From positions 558,001 to 622,000 of the forward strand of contig NZ_JAFICD010000003.1 of assembly GCF_017833525.1 (NCBI RefSeq): a stretch of DNA of 64,000 nt, read 5' to 3'. Within the stretch, counting starts at the first letter, position 1. The number at the start of each line of letters is the position of its first letter. The notes below the pieces were generated by a model. That model worked only from the letters and a program-made list of their open reading frames with translations. It searched no databases and was not told the origin of the DNA. This document shows, piece by piece, positions 51,432 through 61,161 of this stretch. Both the position numbers and the translations under genes were made by a program. Origin of the DNA: Duganella sp. 1411. Its GTDB lineage: Bacteria > Pseudomonadota > Gammaproteobacteria > Burkholderiales > Burkholderiaceae_D.

Positions 51432-52076
51432 ATGATGAAATTGTTCAAACAACTGTTTGCCGTAGCAACCGTCGCGCTGGCGTTCAACGCCCACGCCGCC
51501 GGCCCCGCCAACGAAGCGCCGGACGCGCTGGTCAAGCGCATCAGCCAGGACGTCATCGAGACGGCCAAGACCGACAAGGCGATCCAGGCGGGCGACACCA
51601 AGAAGGTGATGCAGCTGGTCGAGACCAAGATCCTGCCGTATGTCGACTCTGATCGCATGACCTCGCTGGCCGCCGGCCGCTTCTGGCGCGACGCCACCCC
51701 GGAGCAGAAAAAGCAGCTGTCGGAACAGTTCCGCACCCTGCTGATCTACACCTACTCGGGCGCGCTGTCGCAGATCAAGAACGAAACGGTGGACTTCCAG
51801 CCGCTGCGCGCCGATGCGTCGGACACCGAGGTGGAAGTGCGCTCCAAGGTCAACATGACCCGCGGCGAGCCGATCACGCTGAACTACCGCGTCGCCAAGG
51901 CCGCCGCCGGCTGGAAGATCTATGACATCAACGTCATGGGCGCCTGGCTGGTCGAGACCTACAAAGGCACGTTCGCGTCGGAGATCAGCAAGGGCGGCAT
52001 CGACGGCCTGATCAAGACCCTGACCGCGAAAAACCAGTCGCTGGCTAGCAAACCCCTGAAAACCACGGCAAAATAA
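51432..52076 (+). CDS. mlaC: periplasmic phospholipid-binding protein MlaC
   Basis: A 214-residue soluble periplasmic carrier with signal peptide (LFKQLFAVATVALAFNAHA|A). Tol-Tol-Ttg2 domain features: KILPYVDSDRMTSLAAGRFWRDATPEQKKQLSEQFRTLLIYTYSGAL and GWKIYDINVMGAWLVETYKGTFASEI. It shuttles lipid between MlaA and MlaFEDB. Two adjacent ATGs (51432, 51435) are possible starts. Confidence 0.97.
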   Translation: MMKLFKQLFAVATVALAFNAHAAGPANEAPDALVKRISQDVIETAKTDKAIQAGDTKKVMQLVETKILPYVDSDRMTSLAAGRFWRDATPEQKKQLSEQFRTLLIYTYSGALSQIKNETVDFQPLRADASDTEVEVRSKVNMTRGEPITLNYRVAKAAAGWKIYDINVMGAWLVETYKGTFASEISKGGIDGLIKTLTAKNQSLASKPLKTTAK

Positions 52077-52110
52077 CGTTTCCACGAACGTTTTCACCTA
52101 GATAACGACC

Positions 52111-52455
52111 ATGTCCGAACCGACCGACAACCTGCAATCGCTCACGTCCCTGACCGTGCTCAACGCCACCTCGGCGCTCGAGCGCGGCCTGGCCGCCATC
52201 AAGGCCGGCCAGACGGTGTTTGATTTGCGCCACGTGTTGACGGTCGATTCGGTGGCCGTTTCGGTCTTGCTGGCCTGGCAACGCGCCGCCGGCGAGGCCG
52301 GCGTCAAGCTGGAACTGAAAAACCTGCCGCCGGCGCTGCAAAGCCTGACCAAGCTGTACGGCGTGTGCGCGCTGGTGTTCCCCGAACAAAGCGACCCCGC
52401 GCAATCCTGCGCCGGCCAGGCCGACGCGCCTGCCGACCTGCTCCACCATCATTGA
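52111..52455 (+). CDS. mlaB: STAS-domain protein MlaB
   Basis: A 114-residue STAS domain protein that binds MlaF and stabilises the transporter. Core: GQTVFDLRHVLTVDSVAVSVLLAWQRAAGEAGVKLELKNLPPALQSLTKLYGV, with the Thr/Asp-Ser loop of STAS folds and a C-terminal extension ending in HHH. It starts 34 bp after mlaC and closes the mla block before an ABC exporter pair. Confidence 0.93.
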   Translation: MSEPTDNLQSLTSLTVLNATSALERGLAAIKAGQTVFDLRHVLTVDSVAVSVLLAWQRAAGEAGVKLELKNLPPALQSLTKLYGVCALVFPEQSDPAQSCAGQADAPADLLHHH

Positions 52456-52654
52456 CCCCCGCCCCACCCCGCCGCCCGCACCATCCCCAGTAATTGCCCG
52501 GTCCGGCTCTGCCGAACCAGATTTCCAATATAATTGAACGTTGCCACTGCCTAAGAGCCGTGGCGCCTGGTCTACCTTCCGCCTTGATCTGCATCGAGGC
52601 ACCATTAGAGCTTTCGCGCCGGCACCAGCCGCCGCACAACCGATAAGTCCAAGA

Positions 52655-53569
52655 ATGACAGCGATCCAAATTACGAATGTCGAGAAGCGCTACAAGTCGC
52701 TGCAGGCGCTGGGCGGCGTCTCCCTGTCGATCGAGGAGGGCGAGTTTTTCGGCCTGCTCGGTCCCAACGGCGCCGGCAAAACCACGCTCATTTCCATCAT
52801 CGCCGGCCTGATCCGGCCCGACGCCGGCAAGGTGTCCATCCACGGCCACGACGTCACCGGCGACTTCCGCGAGGCGCGCCGCAAGCTCGGCGTGGTGCCG
52901 CAGGAGCTGGTGTTCGACCCGTTCTTCACCGTGCGCGAAACCTTGCGCCTGCAGTCCGGCTACTTCGGCCTGCCCAACAACGACGCCTGGATCGACGAGG
53001 TCATGCACAACCTCGACCTGACCAACAAGGCCGACACCAATATGCGCGCGCTGTCGGGCGGCATGAAGCGCCGCGTGCTGGTGGCGCAGGCGCTGGTGCA
53101 CAAGCCGCCCGTCATCGTGCTTGACGAGCCGACCGCCGGCGTCGACGTCGAACTGCGCCAGACGCTGTGGAAGTTCATCTCGCGCCTGAACCGCGAGGGC
53201 CACACGGTGGTGCTGACCACCCACTATCTGGAGGAGGCGCAGGCCATGTGCAAGCGCGTGGCCATGCTCAAAAGCGGCAAGGTCGTCGCGCTCGACACGA
53301 TGGCGGCGCTGATCCGCCGCATCTCCGGCTCGCAGCTGATCGTCAACATGGCGCACGGCGAGCTGCCGGAAGACCTCAAGCACCTGGTCACGCACCCGGA
53401 GGCGTCCGACCATGGTCGCAAATACAGCCTGCGCATCAACGAATATTCGGAGGTCGAGACCATTCTGGCGCGCCTGCGCGAGTCCGGCGCCGTCATCGAC
53501 GAAATGCAGTTGCAGCAGGCCGACCTGGAAGACATCTTCCTGCAGATCATGGACAAGGGGACCGTATGA
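52655..53569 (+). CDS. ABC transporter ATP-binding protein (YadG/NodI-like)
   Basis: A 304-residue ABC ATPase: Walker A LGPNGAGKTT, Q-loop VVPQELVFDP, signature ALSGGMKRRVLVAQAL, Walker B VIVLDEPTAGVD, switch TTHYLEEAQ, and a C-terminal accessory domain (about 235-300). The ATG at 52655 is the first that keeps the TAIQITNVEKRY strand. A 199-bp gap from mlaB suggests its own promoter or readthrough. The stop overlaps the permease start by 4 bp. The exported substrate is unknown. Confidence 0.94.
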   Translation: MTAIQITNVEKRYKSLQALGGVSLSIEEGEFFGLLGPNGAGKTTLISIIAGLIRPDAGKVSIHGHDVTGDFREARRKLGVVPQELVFDPFFTVRETLRLQSGYFGLPNNDAWIDEVMHNLDLTNKADTNMRALSGGMKRRVLVAQALVHKPPVIVLDEPTAGVDVELRQTLWKFISRLNREGHTVVLTTHYLEEAQAMCKRVAMLKSGKVVALDTMAALIRRISGSQLIVNMAHGELPEDLKHLVTHPEASDHGRKYSLRINEYSEVETILARLRESGAVIDEMQLQQADLEDIFLQIMDKGTV

Positions 53570-54333
53570 ACTTCATCTCGAGCGGTTTCCGCACCCTGGT
53601 CTACAAGGAGACGCTGCGCTTCTGGAAGGTGGCCACGCAGACCGTCGCCGCGCCGATCCTGACGGCCATGCTGTACCTGCTGATCTTCGGCCACGTGCTC
53701 GAAGGCCGCGTGCAGGTGTATGAAGGCGTCAGCTACACCTCGTTCCTGATCCCCGGCCTGGTGATGATGAGCGTATTGCAGAACGCCTTCGCCAACTCGT
53801 CGTCGTCGCTGATCCAGTCCAAGATCACCGGCAACCTGGTGTTCGTGCTGCTCACGCCCCTGTCGCACTGGGAGATCTTCTCCGCCTACGTGCTGGCGGC
53901 GATGGTGCGCGGCGTGGCGGTCGGCTTCGGCGTGTTCGCCGTCACCGCCTGGTTCGCCCACATGTCGTTCACGGCGCCGCTGTGGATCATCGTGTTCGCG
54001 CTGCTGGGCGCCGCCATCCTCGGCACCATGGGCCTGATCGCCGGCATCTGGGCCGAGAAATTCGACCAGCTGGCCGCGTTCCAGAACTTCCTGATCATGC
54101 CGCTGACGTTCCTGTCCGGCGTGTTCTACTCGATCCACTCGCTGCCGCCGTTTTGGCTGGCCGTGTCGCATTTGAACCCGTTCTTCTACATGATCGACGG
54201 CTTCCGCTACGGTTTCTTCGGCCAGTCCGACACCAATCCATGGACCAGCCTTGCCATCGTCTCGGGCTTCCTGGTGGTGCTGTCGCTGGCCGCCATTCGT
54301 CTGCTGCGCAGCGGCTATCGTCTACGCCACTAA
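53566..54333 (+). CDS. ABC-2 type permease (YadH-like)
   Basis: A 255-residue ABC-2 membrane protein with about six spans (PILTAMLYLLIFGHVLEGRV, SFLIPGLVMMSVLQNAFANSSSSLIQSKITGNLVFVLLTPL, YVLAAMVRGVAVGFGVFAVTAWF, LWIIVFALLGAAILGTMGLIAGIW, FLIMPLTFLSGVFYSI, SLAIVSGFLVVLSLAAIRLL). It pairs with the ATPase upstream (ATGA overlap). The pair sits between mlaB and ibaG-murA and may export an envelope component, though substrates of this family are poorly known. Confidence 0.94.
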   Translation: MNFISSGFRTLVYKETLRFWKVATQTVAAPILTAMLYLLIFGHVLEGRVQVYEGVSYTSFLIPGLVMMSVLQNAFANSSSSLIQSKITGNLVFVLLTPLSHWEIFSAYVLAAMVRGVAVGFGVFAVTAWFAHMSFTAPLWIIVFALLGAAILGTMGLIAGIWAEKFDQLAAFQNFLIMPLTFLSGVFYSIHSLPPFWLAVSHLNPFFYMIDGFRYGFFGQSDTNPWTSLAIVSGFLVVLSLAAIRLLRSGYRLRH

Positions 54334-54366
54334 GGTCTGCGCCACTAATATATTTAAGGATTCATC

Positions 54367-54603
54367 ATGCCTACCACTCCAGAACTGATCCACGGCTACA
54401 TCTCCGCCGGCCTCGAATGCACCCACCTCGAGGTCGAGGGCGACGGCCAGCACTTCCAGGCGATCATCGTCTCGCCGGCGTTCGCCGGCAAGCGTCCGAT
54501 CCAGCGCCACCAGATCGTCTACGCCGCGCTGGGCGACCGCATGCGCGAAGAGATCCACGCGCTGTCGATGAAAACCCTCACCCCTGAAGAATACAAAGGA
54601 TAA
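54367..54603 (+). CDS. ibaG: BolA-family protein IbaG
   Basis: A 78-residue BolA protein: LECTHLEVEGDGQHFQAIIVSPAFAGKRPIQRHQIVYAALGDRM, with the invariant His in QRHQIVY. It works with monothiol glutaredoxin (grxD at 30923) in Fe-S handling, and ibaG-murA adjacency is conserved from E. coli. It has AAGGA upstream and ends 2 bp before murA. Confidence 0.95.
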   Translation: MPTTPELIHGYISAGLECTHLEVEGDGQHFQAIIVSPAFAGKRPIQRHQIVYAALGDRMREEIHALSMKTLTPEEYKG

Positions 54604-54605
54604 GC

Positions 54606-55856
<1,251 letters not shown>

Positions 55857-55860
55857 AAAC

Positions 55861-56523
55861 ATGAGTGCATTCCAAGCTAATTCGCAGCTGATCCTGGCGC
55901 TGTCGAAGGGACGTATTTTCGAGGACACGCTGCCGCTGCTGGAAGCGGCCGGCATCACCGTCACCGAGAACCCCGAGACCTCGCGCAAGCTGATCTTGTC
56001 GACCAACGATCCCGACGTGCGCGTCATCATCGTGCGCGCCACCGACGTGCCGACCTACGTGCAGCACGGCGCGGCGGACTTCGGCGTGGCCGGCAAGGAC
56101 GTGCTGCTGGAGCACGGCGGCGAGGGCTTGTACCAGCCGATCGACTTGAACATCGCCGCCTGCCGCATGTCGGTCGCCGTCAAGAACGGCTTCGACTACG
56201 AGACCGCCGTGCGCCAGGGCGCGCGCCTGCGCGTGGCCACCAAGTTCGTGCAGACCGCGCGCGAGCACTTCGCCAAGAAGGGCGTGCACGTCGACCTGAT
56301 CAAACTTTACGGCTCGATGGAACTGGCGCCGCTGGTCGGCCTGTCGGACGCCATCGTCGACGTGGTCAGCACCGGCAACACGCTGCGCGCCAACGACCTG
56401 GTCGAAGTCGAAGCCATCATGGACATCTCGTCGCGCCTGATCGTCAACCAGGCCGCGTTAAAACTCAAGCGCGAGCGTCTGCAACCGATCATCGAAGCGT
56501 TCGAACGCGCCTCGAAGTTATAA
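55861..56523 (+). CDS. hisG: ATP phosphoribosyltransferase, short form
   Basis: A 220-residue HisG of the short (HisGS) type, lacking the C-terminal ACT-like regulatory domain of about 75 residues. Visible: ALSKGRIFEDTLPLLEAAGI, VAGKDVLLEHGGEGLYQPIDLNIAACRMSVAV and the PRPP loop VGLSDAIVDVVSTGNTLRANDL. Short HisG requires HisZ for activity and feedback inhibition by histidine; no hisZ is in this window, so it must lie elsewhere. First gene of the his operon. Confidence 0.97.
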   Translation: MSAFQANSQLILALSKGRIFEDTLPLLEAAGITVTENPETSRKLILSTNDPDVRVIIVRATDVPTYVQHGAADFGVAGKDVLLEHGGEGLYQPIDLNIAACRMSVAVKNGFDYETAVRQGARLRVATKFVQTAREHFAKKGVHVDLIKLYGSMELAPLVGLSDAIVDVVSTGNTLRANDLVEVEAIMDISSRLIVNQAALKLKRERLQPIIEAFERASKL

Positions 56524-56548
56524 CTAAGCTGTAACCACGGATTCCATC

Positions 56549-57874
56549 ATGCCGATTCAAATCACCAAGCTCGATTCCACCCAAGCCGATTTCAAAAAGT
56601 CCCTGGACACGCTGCTGGCGTTTGAAGCAAGCACCGACGACGCCATCGAGCGCTCGGTGGCCGGCATCCTGGCCGACGTCAAGGCGCGCGGCGACGCCGC
56701 CGTGCTGGAATACACCAACCGCTTCGACCGCATCCCGAACGGCGGCGCCGCCAGCATGGCCGCCTTCGACATTCCCGAAAGCGAACTGCAGGCCGCGCTG
56801 GCGTCGATTCCGGCGGCGCAGCGCGAGGCGCTGCAAGTGGCCGCGCAGCGCATCCGCGTGTTCCACGAGCGCCAGAAGCAGGAGCTGCAAGGCTTCACCT
56901 ACACCGAGCCGGATGGCACGGTGCTGGGCCAGAAAATCACCCCGCTCGACCGCGTCGGCATCTACGTCCCGGGCGGCAAGGCCGCCTATCCGTCGTCGGT
57001 GCTGATGAACGCGATCCCGGCGCACGTGGCCGGCGTCGGCGAAATCATCATGGTGGTGCCGACCCCGGACGGCGTGAAGAACCAGATGGTGCTGGCCGCC
57101 GCCGCCATCGCCGGCGTCACCCGCGTGATCACCATCGGCGGCGCGCAGGCGGTCGGCGCGCTGGCCCACGGCACCGAAACGATACAACCGGTCGACAAGA
57201 TCGTCGGCCCCGGCAACGCCTACGTGGCCGCCGCCAAGCGCCGCGTGTTCGGCATCGTCGGCATCGACATGATCGCCGGTCCGTCCGAGATCCTGATCGT
57301 CTGCGACGGCACCACCGATCCGGACTGGGTGGCGATGGACCTGTTCTCCCAGGCCGAGCACGACGAGCTGGCGCAGGCCATCATGCTATGCCCCGACGCC
57401 GACTACATCGCCCGCGTGGAAGAGAGCATCAACCGGCTGCTGCCGACGATGCCGCGCCACGAGACCATCCGCACCTCGCTGACCGACCGCGGCGCGCTGG
57501 TCAAGGTGCGCGACATGGACGAAGCCTGCGCCATCGCCAACAGCATCGCCGCCGAGCACCTGGAAATCTCGGCCGAGAACCCGCAGCAGTGGGCCGACAA
57601 GATCCGCCACGCCGGCGCCATGTTCCTGGGCCGCTTCTCGTCCGAGTCGCTGGGCGACTACTGCTGCGGCCCGAACCACGTGCTGCCGACGTCGCGCACG
57701 GCGCGCTTCTCGTCGCCGCTGGGCGTGTACGATTTCCAGAAGCGCTCGTCGGTGATCATGGTCAGCGAGGCCGGCGCGCAAACCCTGGGCAAGGTCGCGG
57801 CCGAACTGGCCTACGGCGAAGGCTTGCAGGCGCACGCCCGCAGCGCCGAACTGCGTTTGAAGACGCCGCGATGA
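56549..57874 (+). CDS. hisD: histidinol dehydrogenase
   Basis: A 441-residue zinc NAD enzyme for the last two oxidations of histidine synthesis. Visible: GIYVPGGKAAYPSSVLMNAIPA, ITIGGAQAVGALAHGTETIQPVDKIVGPGNAYVAAAKRRVFG, IDMIAGPSEILIVCD, SQAEHDELAQ (Zn ligands) and GPNHVLPTSRTARFSSPLGVYDFQKRSS. Its TGA overlaps the ATG of the DNA methyltransferase gene (ATGA). Confidence 0.98.
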   Translation: MPIQITKLDSTQADFKKSLDTLLAFEASTDDAIERSVAGILADVKARGDAAVLEYTNRFDRIPNGGAASMAAFDIPESELQAALASIPAAQREALQVAAQRIRVFHERQKQELQGFTYTEPDGTVLGQKITPLDRVGIYVPGGKAAYPSSVLMNAIPAHVAGVGEIIMVVPTPDGVKNQMVLAAAAIAGVTRVITIGGAQAVGALAHGTETIQPVDKIVGPGNAYVAAAKRRVFGIVGIDMIAGPSEILIVCDGTTDPDWVAMDLFSQAEHDELAQAIMLCPDADYIARVEESINRLLPTMPRHETIRTSLTDRGALVKVRDMDEACAIANSIAAEHLEISAENPQQWADKIRHAGAMFLGRFSSESLGDYCCGPNHVLPTSRTARFSSPLGVYDFQKRSSVIMVSEAGAQTLGKVAAELAYGEGLQAHARSAELRLKTPR

Positions 57875-58713
57875 CCGAGGCCTGGATCAACCAGGTGTTC
57901 TGCGAGGATGCGCTGGCCGGCCTGGCGCGCATTCCGGACGGCTCCATCGATTTGATCCTGACCGATCCGCCGTACAACCTGGGCAAGGACTACGGCAACG
58001 CCTCGGACCAGCAGACGGTCGACGAATACCTGCGCTGGACCGAGCAGTGGATCGACGCCGCGCTGCCCAAGCTCAAGCCGAACGGCAGCCTGTACATCTT
58101 CCTGACGTGGCGCTTTTCGCCGGAGATTTTCGTGCTGCTGAAAAAGCGCATGACGATGATGAACGAGATTATCTGGGACCGCCGGGTGCCGTCGATGGGC
58201 GGCAGCGTGCGCAGTTATTCGTCGGTGCACGACACCATCGGCTTTTTCGTGCGCCGCAAGGATTACTATTTCGACCTCGACGCGGTGCGCATCCCGTACG
58301 ACGCCGAAACCAAGAAAGCCCGTTCGCGCTCGATCTTCGTCGGCGCCAAATGGCTGGAAGTGGGCTACAACCCCAAGGATTTGTGGAGCGTGTCGCGCCT
58401 GCACCGCGAGCATCCCGAGCGCGCCGACCATCCGACGCAAAAGCCGCTGGAGATCATCGAGCGCATGGTCAAGGCCTCGTGCCCGCCCGGCGGCGTGGTG
58501 CTGGACCTGTTCATGGGCAGCGGCACGACGGCGATCGCCGCCAAACGCTGCGGACGCGATTTCGTCGGCTTCGAGTTGAACCCCGATTATTGCGCCATCA
58601 TCGCCGAACGCATCGCCGCGCTGGATGCGCCGCCGCCGCCGCCCGAAAAGAAAAAGCCCGTCCCCCGCAGCAGTAAAAAACCCGCGGTCAAACGCACCGC
58701 CACCACCCCCTAG
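57871..58713 (+). CDS. solitary DNA methyltransferase (N6-A/N4-C type, beta class)
   Basis: A 280-residue methyltransferase. Catalytic motif DPPY (32-35, TDPPYNLG) precedes the SAM motif LDLFMGSGTTAIAA (211-224), with HPTQKPLEIIERMV (187-200), which is the beta-class order. A basic, Pro-rich tail (PPPPPEKKKPVPRSSKKP, about 254-271) replaces the C-terminal domain of CcrM. Start by ATGA overlap with hisD; hisC begins 13 bp after its stop. There is no restriction gene nearby, so it is an orphan whose target site is unknown. It may regulate or mark DNA. Confidence 0.94.
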   Translation: MTEAWINQVFCEDALAGLARIPDGSIDLILTDPPYNLGKDYGNASDQQTVDEYLRWTEQWIDAALPKLKPNGSLYIFLTWRFSPEIFVLLKKRMTMMNEIIWDRRVPSMGGSVRSYSSVHDTIGFFVRRKDYYFDLDAVRIPYDAETKKARSRSIFVGAKWLEVGYNPKDLWSVSRLHREHPERADHPTQKPLEIIERMVKASCPPGGVVLDLFMGSGTTAIAAKRCGRDFVGFELNPDYCAIIAERIAALDAPPPPPEKKKPVPRSSKKPAVKRTATTP

Positions 58714-58726
58714 GAGCCCACGTAAG

Positions 58727-59830
58727 ATGTCTTCCATCGACACCCTGATCAACAACACCATCCGTTCCGATGTGCGCGCCGTCCCCGGCTACCATGTCGC
58801 CGACGCGAGCGGTTTTATCAAGCTGGATGCGATGGAGAACCCTTACCACCTGCCGGAGCACCTGACGCGCGAGCTGGCCCGGCGCCTGGCCGACGTCACG
58901 CTGAACCGCTACCCGGTGGCCTCCTACGAAAGCACCAAGCAGCGCATCCGCGCCAAGCTGGGCGTCCCGGCCGGCTACGACGTCATGCTGGGCAACGGCT
59001 CCGACGAGCTCATTTCGATCCTGTGCATGGCCTGCGCGCGCCAGGACCGCCGCGCCGTCGCCATCTCGCCGACGCCGTCGTTCGTCATGTACGGCCGCTC
59101 GACCCGGTTCGCCGGCATGGACTACGTCGGCGTCTCGGTCAAGGCCGACATGACGCTCGACATGCCCGCCATGCTGGCCGCGATCGAACAGCACAAACCG
59201 GCGCTGGTGTTCCTGTCCTACCCGAACAACCCCACCGGCAACCTGTTCTCGGACGACGATATCGTCACGATCATCAAGGCCCTGGATGGTTTCGGCCTGG
59301 CCGTGGTCGACGAGGCCTACGAGCCGTTCGCCCAGCAAACCTTCATGCACCGGCTGCCGGAATTCGACAATCTGATCGTCATGCGCACGGTGTCCAAGCT
59401 CGGTTTGGCCGGCATCCGCCTCGGCTACATGTCGGCCGCGCCCAAATTGCTGGAGCAACTGGACAAAGTGCGGCCTCCTTACAACATCAACGTGCTGACC
59501 CAGACGGCGGCCGAATTCGCGCTCGACAACCTGGAGGTGCTGAACCAGCAGGCCGCCGATTTGCGCGCCGCACGGACCGATCTGATGGCCGCGCTGGCCG
59601 CCATGCCGGGGGTGGAGGTGTTTCCGTCGGCGGCGAATTTTATCTTGATTCGGGTGCCAAATGCCGATGATGCCTATGCGAAATTACTGTCTCACAAGGT
59701 ATTAATTAAAAATATGAGTAAAATGGATACCGTGATGGCCAATTGTTTACGTGTCACGGTCAGCACGCCGGAAGAGAACGCCGCCTTCCTGGATGCCCTG
59801 TCGGCATCCCTTGCATCGCTTGCAAGTTAA
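58727..59830 (+). CDS. hisC: histidinol-phosphate aminotransferase
   Basis: A 367-residue class I/II PLP aminotransferase. Visible: KLDAMENPYHLP, LNRYPVASYESTKQRI, LGNGSDELISILCMA, LSYPNNPTGNLFS, VVDEAYEPFAQ and the PLP lysine in MRTVSKLGLAGIRLGYM. The ATG at 58727 has GGAG upstream. It converts imidazole-acetol phosphate to histidinol phosphate. The methyltransferase gene separates it from hisD. Confidence 0.97.
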   Translation: MSSIDTLINNTIRSDVRAVPGYHVADASGFIKLDAMENPYHLPEHLTRELARRLADVTLNRYPVASYESTKQRIRAKLGVPAGYDVMLGNGSDELISILCMACARQDRRAVAISPTPSFVMYGRSTRFAGMDYVGVSVKADMTLDMPAMLAAIEQHKPALVFLSYPNNPTGNLFSDDDIVTIIKALDGFGLAVVDEAYEPFAQQTFMHRLPEFDNLIVMRTVSKLGLAGIRLGYMSAAPKLLEQLDKVRPPYNINVLTQTAAEFALDNLEVLNQQAADLRAARTDLMAALAAMPGVEVFPSAANFILIRVPNADDAYAKLLSHKVLIKNMSKMDTVMANCLRVTVSTPEENAAFLDALSASLASLAS

Positions 59831-59867
59831 ATGCTTGTAGCTTAAATTATCGCCACCCGAGCCCTTC

Positions 59868-60458
59868 ATGAACCGCACCGCAGAAATCATCCGCAACACC
59901 AACGAGACGCAGGTCCGCGTTGCCATCAACCTTGACGGCACCGGCAAGCAAAAGCTGAACACCGGCGTGCCCTTCCTCGACCATATGCTGGACCAGATCG
60001 CCCGCCACGGCCTGTTCGACCTCGACGTCGAGGCCACCGGCGACATCCACATCGACAACCACCACACGGTCGAGGACGTCGGTATCACCCTGGGCATGGC
60101 CGTGGCCAAGGCCATCGGCGACCGCAAGGGCATCGTCCGCTACGGCCACTCCTACGTGCCGCTGGACGAGGCGCTGTCGCGCGTGGTGCTCGATTTCTCG
60201 GGCCGGCCGGGCATCGAATACCACATCCCGTTCACGCGCGCGATGATCGGCACCTTCGACGTCGACCTGACCTTGGAATTTTTCCGCGGCTTCGTCAACC
60301 ACGCGCTGGTGACCTTGCACATCGACAACCTGCGCGGCACCAACGCCCACCACCAGTGCGAAACCGTGTTCAAGGCCTTCGGCCGCGCGCTGCGCATGGC
60401 GTCCGAGCTGGACCCGCGCGCCGCCGGCACCATCCCGTCGACCAAGGGCAGCCTGTAA
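59868..60458 (+). CDS. hisB: imidazoleglycerol-phosphate dehydratase
   Basis: A 196-residue monofunctional HisB (dehydratase only; no phosphatase domain as in E. coli). The two Mn-binding motifs are clear: DHMLDQIARHG and DNHHTVEDVGITLG in the first half, NAHHQCETVFKAFGRALR in the second. Histidinol-phosphate phosphatase must be supplied elsewhere. Confidence 0.98.
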   Translation: MNRTAEIIRNTNETQVRVAINLDGTGKQKLNTGVPFLDHMLDQIARHGLFDLDVEATGDIHIDNHHTVEDVGITLGMAVAKAIGDRKGIVRYGHSYVPLDEALSRVVLDFSGRPGIEYHIPFTRAMIGTFDVDLTLEFFRGFVNHALVTLHIDNLRGTNAHHQCETVFKAFGRALRMASELDPRAAGTIPSTKGSL

Positions 60459-60474
60459 CAGCCAACACACCAAG

Positions 60475-61116
60475 ATGATGAAAAAAATTGTCGTAGTTGA
60501 TTACGGTATGGGTAATCTGCGCTCGGTCGCGCAAGCGCTGCGCGCCGTCGCGCCCGACGCCAACGTGCTCATTTCCGGCGAAGTGGCCGACATCGAGAGC
60601 GCCGACCGCATCGTGCTGCCGGGCCAGGGCGCGATGCCCGATTGCATGCGCAGCCTGCGCGAATCGGGCGTGCAGGAGGCGCTGATGGCGGCCGCCCGCA
60701 CCAAGCCGCTGATGGGCGTGTGCATCGGCGAGCAGATGCTGTTCGACGTCAGCGAGGAGGGCGGCGCCGCCGGCCTGGGCCTGCTGCCGGGCAAGGTGGT
60801 GCGCTTCCAGCTCGACGGCCAGCTGCAAGAGGACGGTTCGCGCTTCAAGGTGCCGCAGATGGGCTGGAACCAAGTCCAGCAAAACGCGTCTCACCCGATG
60901 TGGCGGGACATCGCCGACAACAGCTATTTCTATTTCGTGCACAGCTATTTCGCCCAGCCGGAGCACGGCGCGCACACCGTCGGCACCACCGTCTACGGTG
61001 CGCCGTTCAGCTGCGCCGTCGCCCGTGATAATATTTTTGCCACACAGTTCCATCCGGAGAAAAGCGCCGCGACCGGACTGCAGTTGTACAAGAACTTCGT
61101 TCACTGGAATCCTTGA
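60475..61116 (+). CDS. hisH: imidazole glycerol phosphate synthase, glutaminase subunit
   Basis: A 213-residue class I glutamine amidotransferase. Triad: Cys in GVCIGEQMLF (about 82), and His and Glu in FATQFHPEKSAATG. N-terminal VVVDYGMGNLRSVAQAL and LPGQGAMPDCM match HisH. It supplies ammonia to HisF. Confidence 0.98.
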   Translation: MMKKIVVVDYGMGNLRSVAQALRAVAPDANVLISGEVADIESADRIVLPGQGAMPDCMRSLRESGVQEALMAAARTKPLMGVCIGEQMLFDVSEEGGAAGLGLLPGKVVRFQLDGQLQEDGSRFKVPQMGWNQVQQNASHPMWRDIADNSYFYFVHSYFAQPEHGAHTVGTTVYGAPFSCAVARDNIFATQFHPEKSAATGLQLYKNFVHWNP

Positions 61117-61161
61117 TCGCCGATTGATCGTTCCCTCTCACCTTCTCACACTTAAACCATC

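Noticed and set aside
57871..58713. Restriction-modification system
   Set aside because: Only a methyltransferase is present; both neighbours are his genes and no nuclease frame exists nearby.
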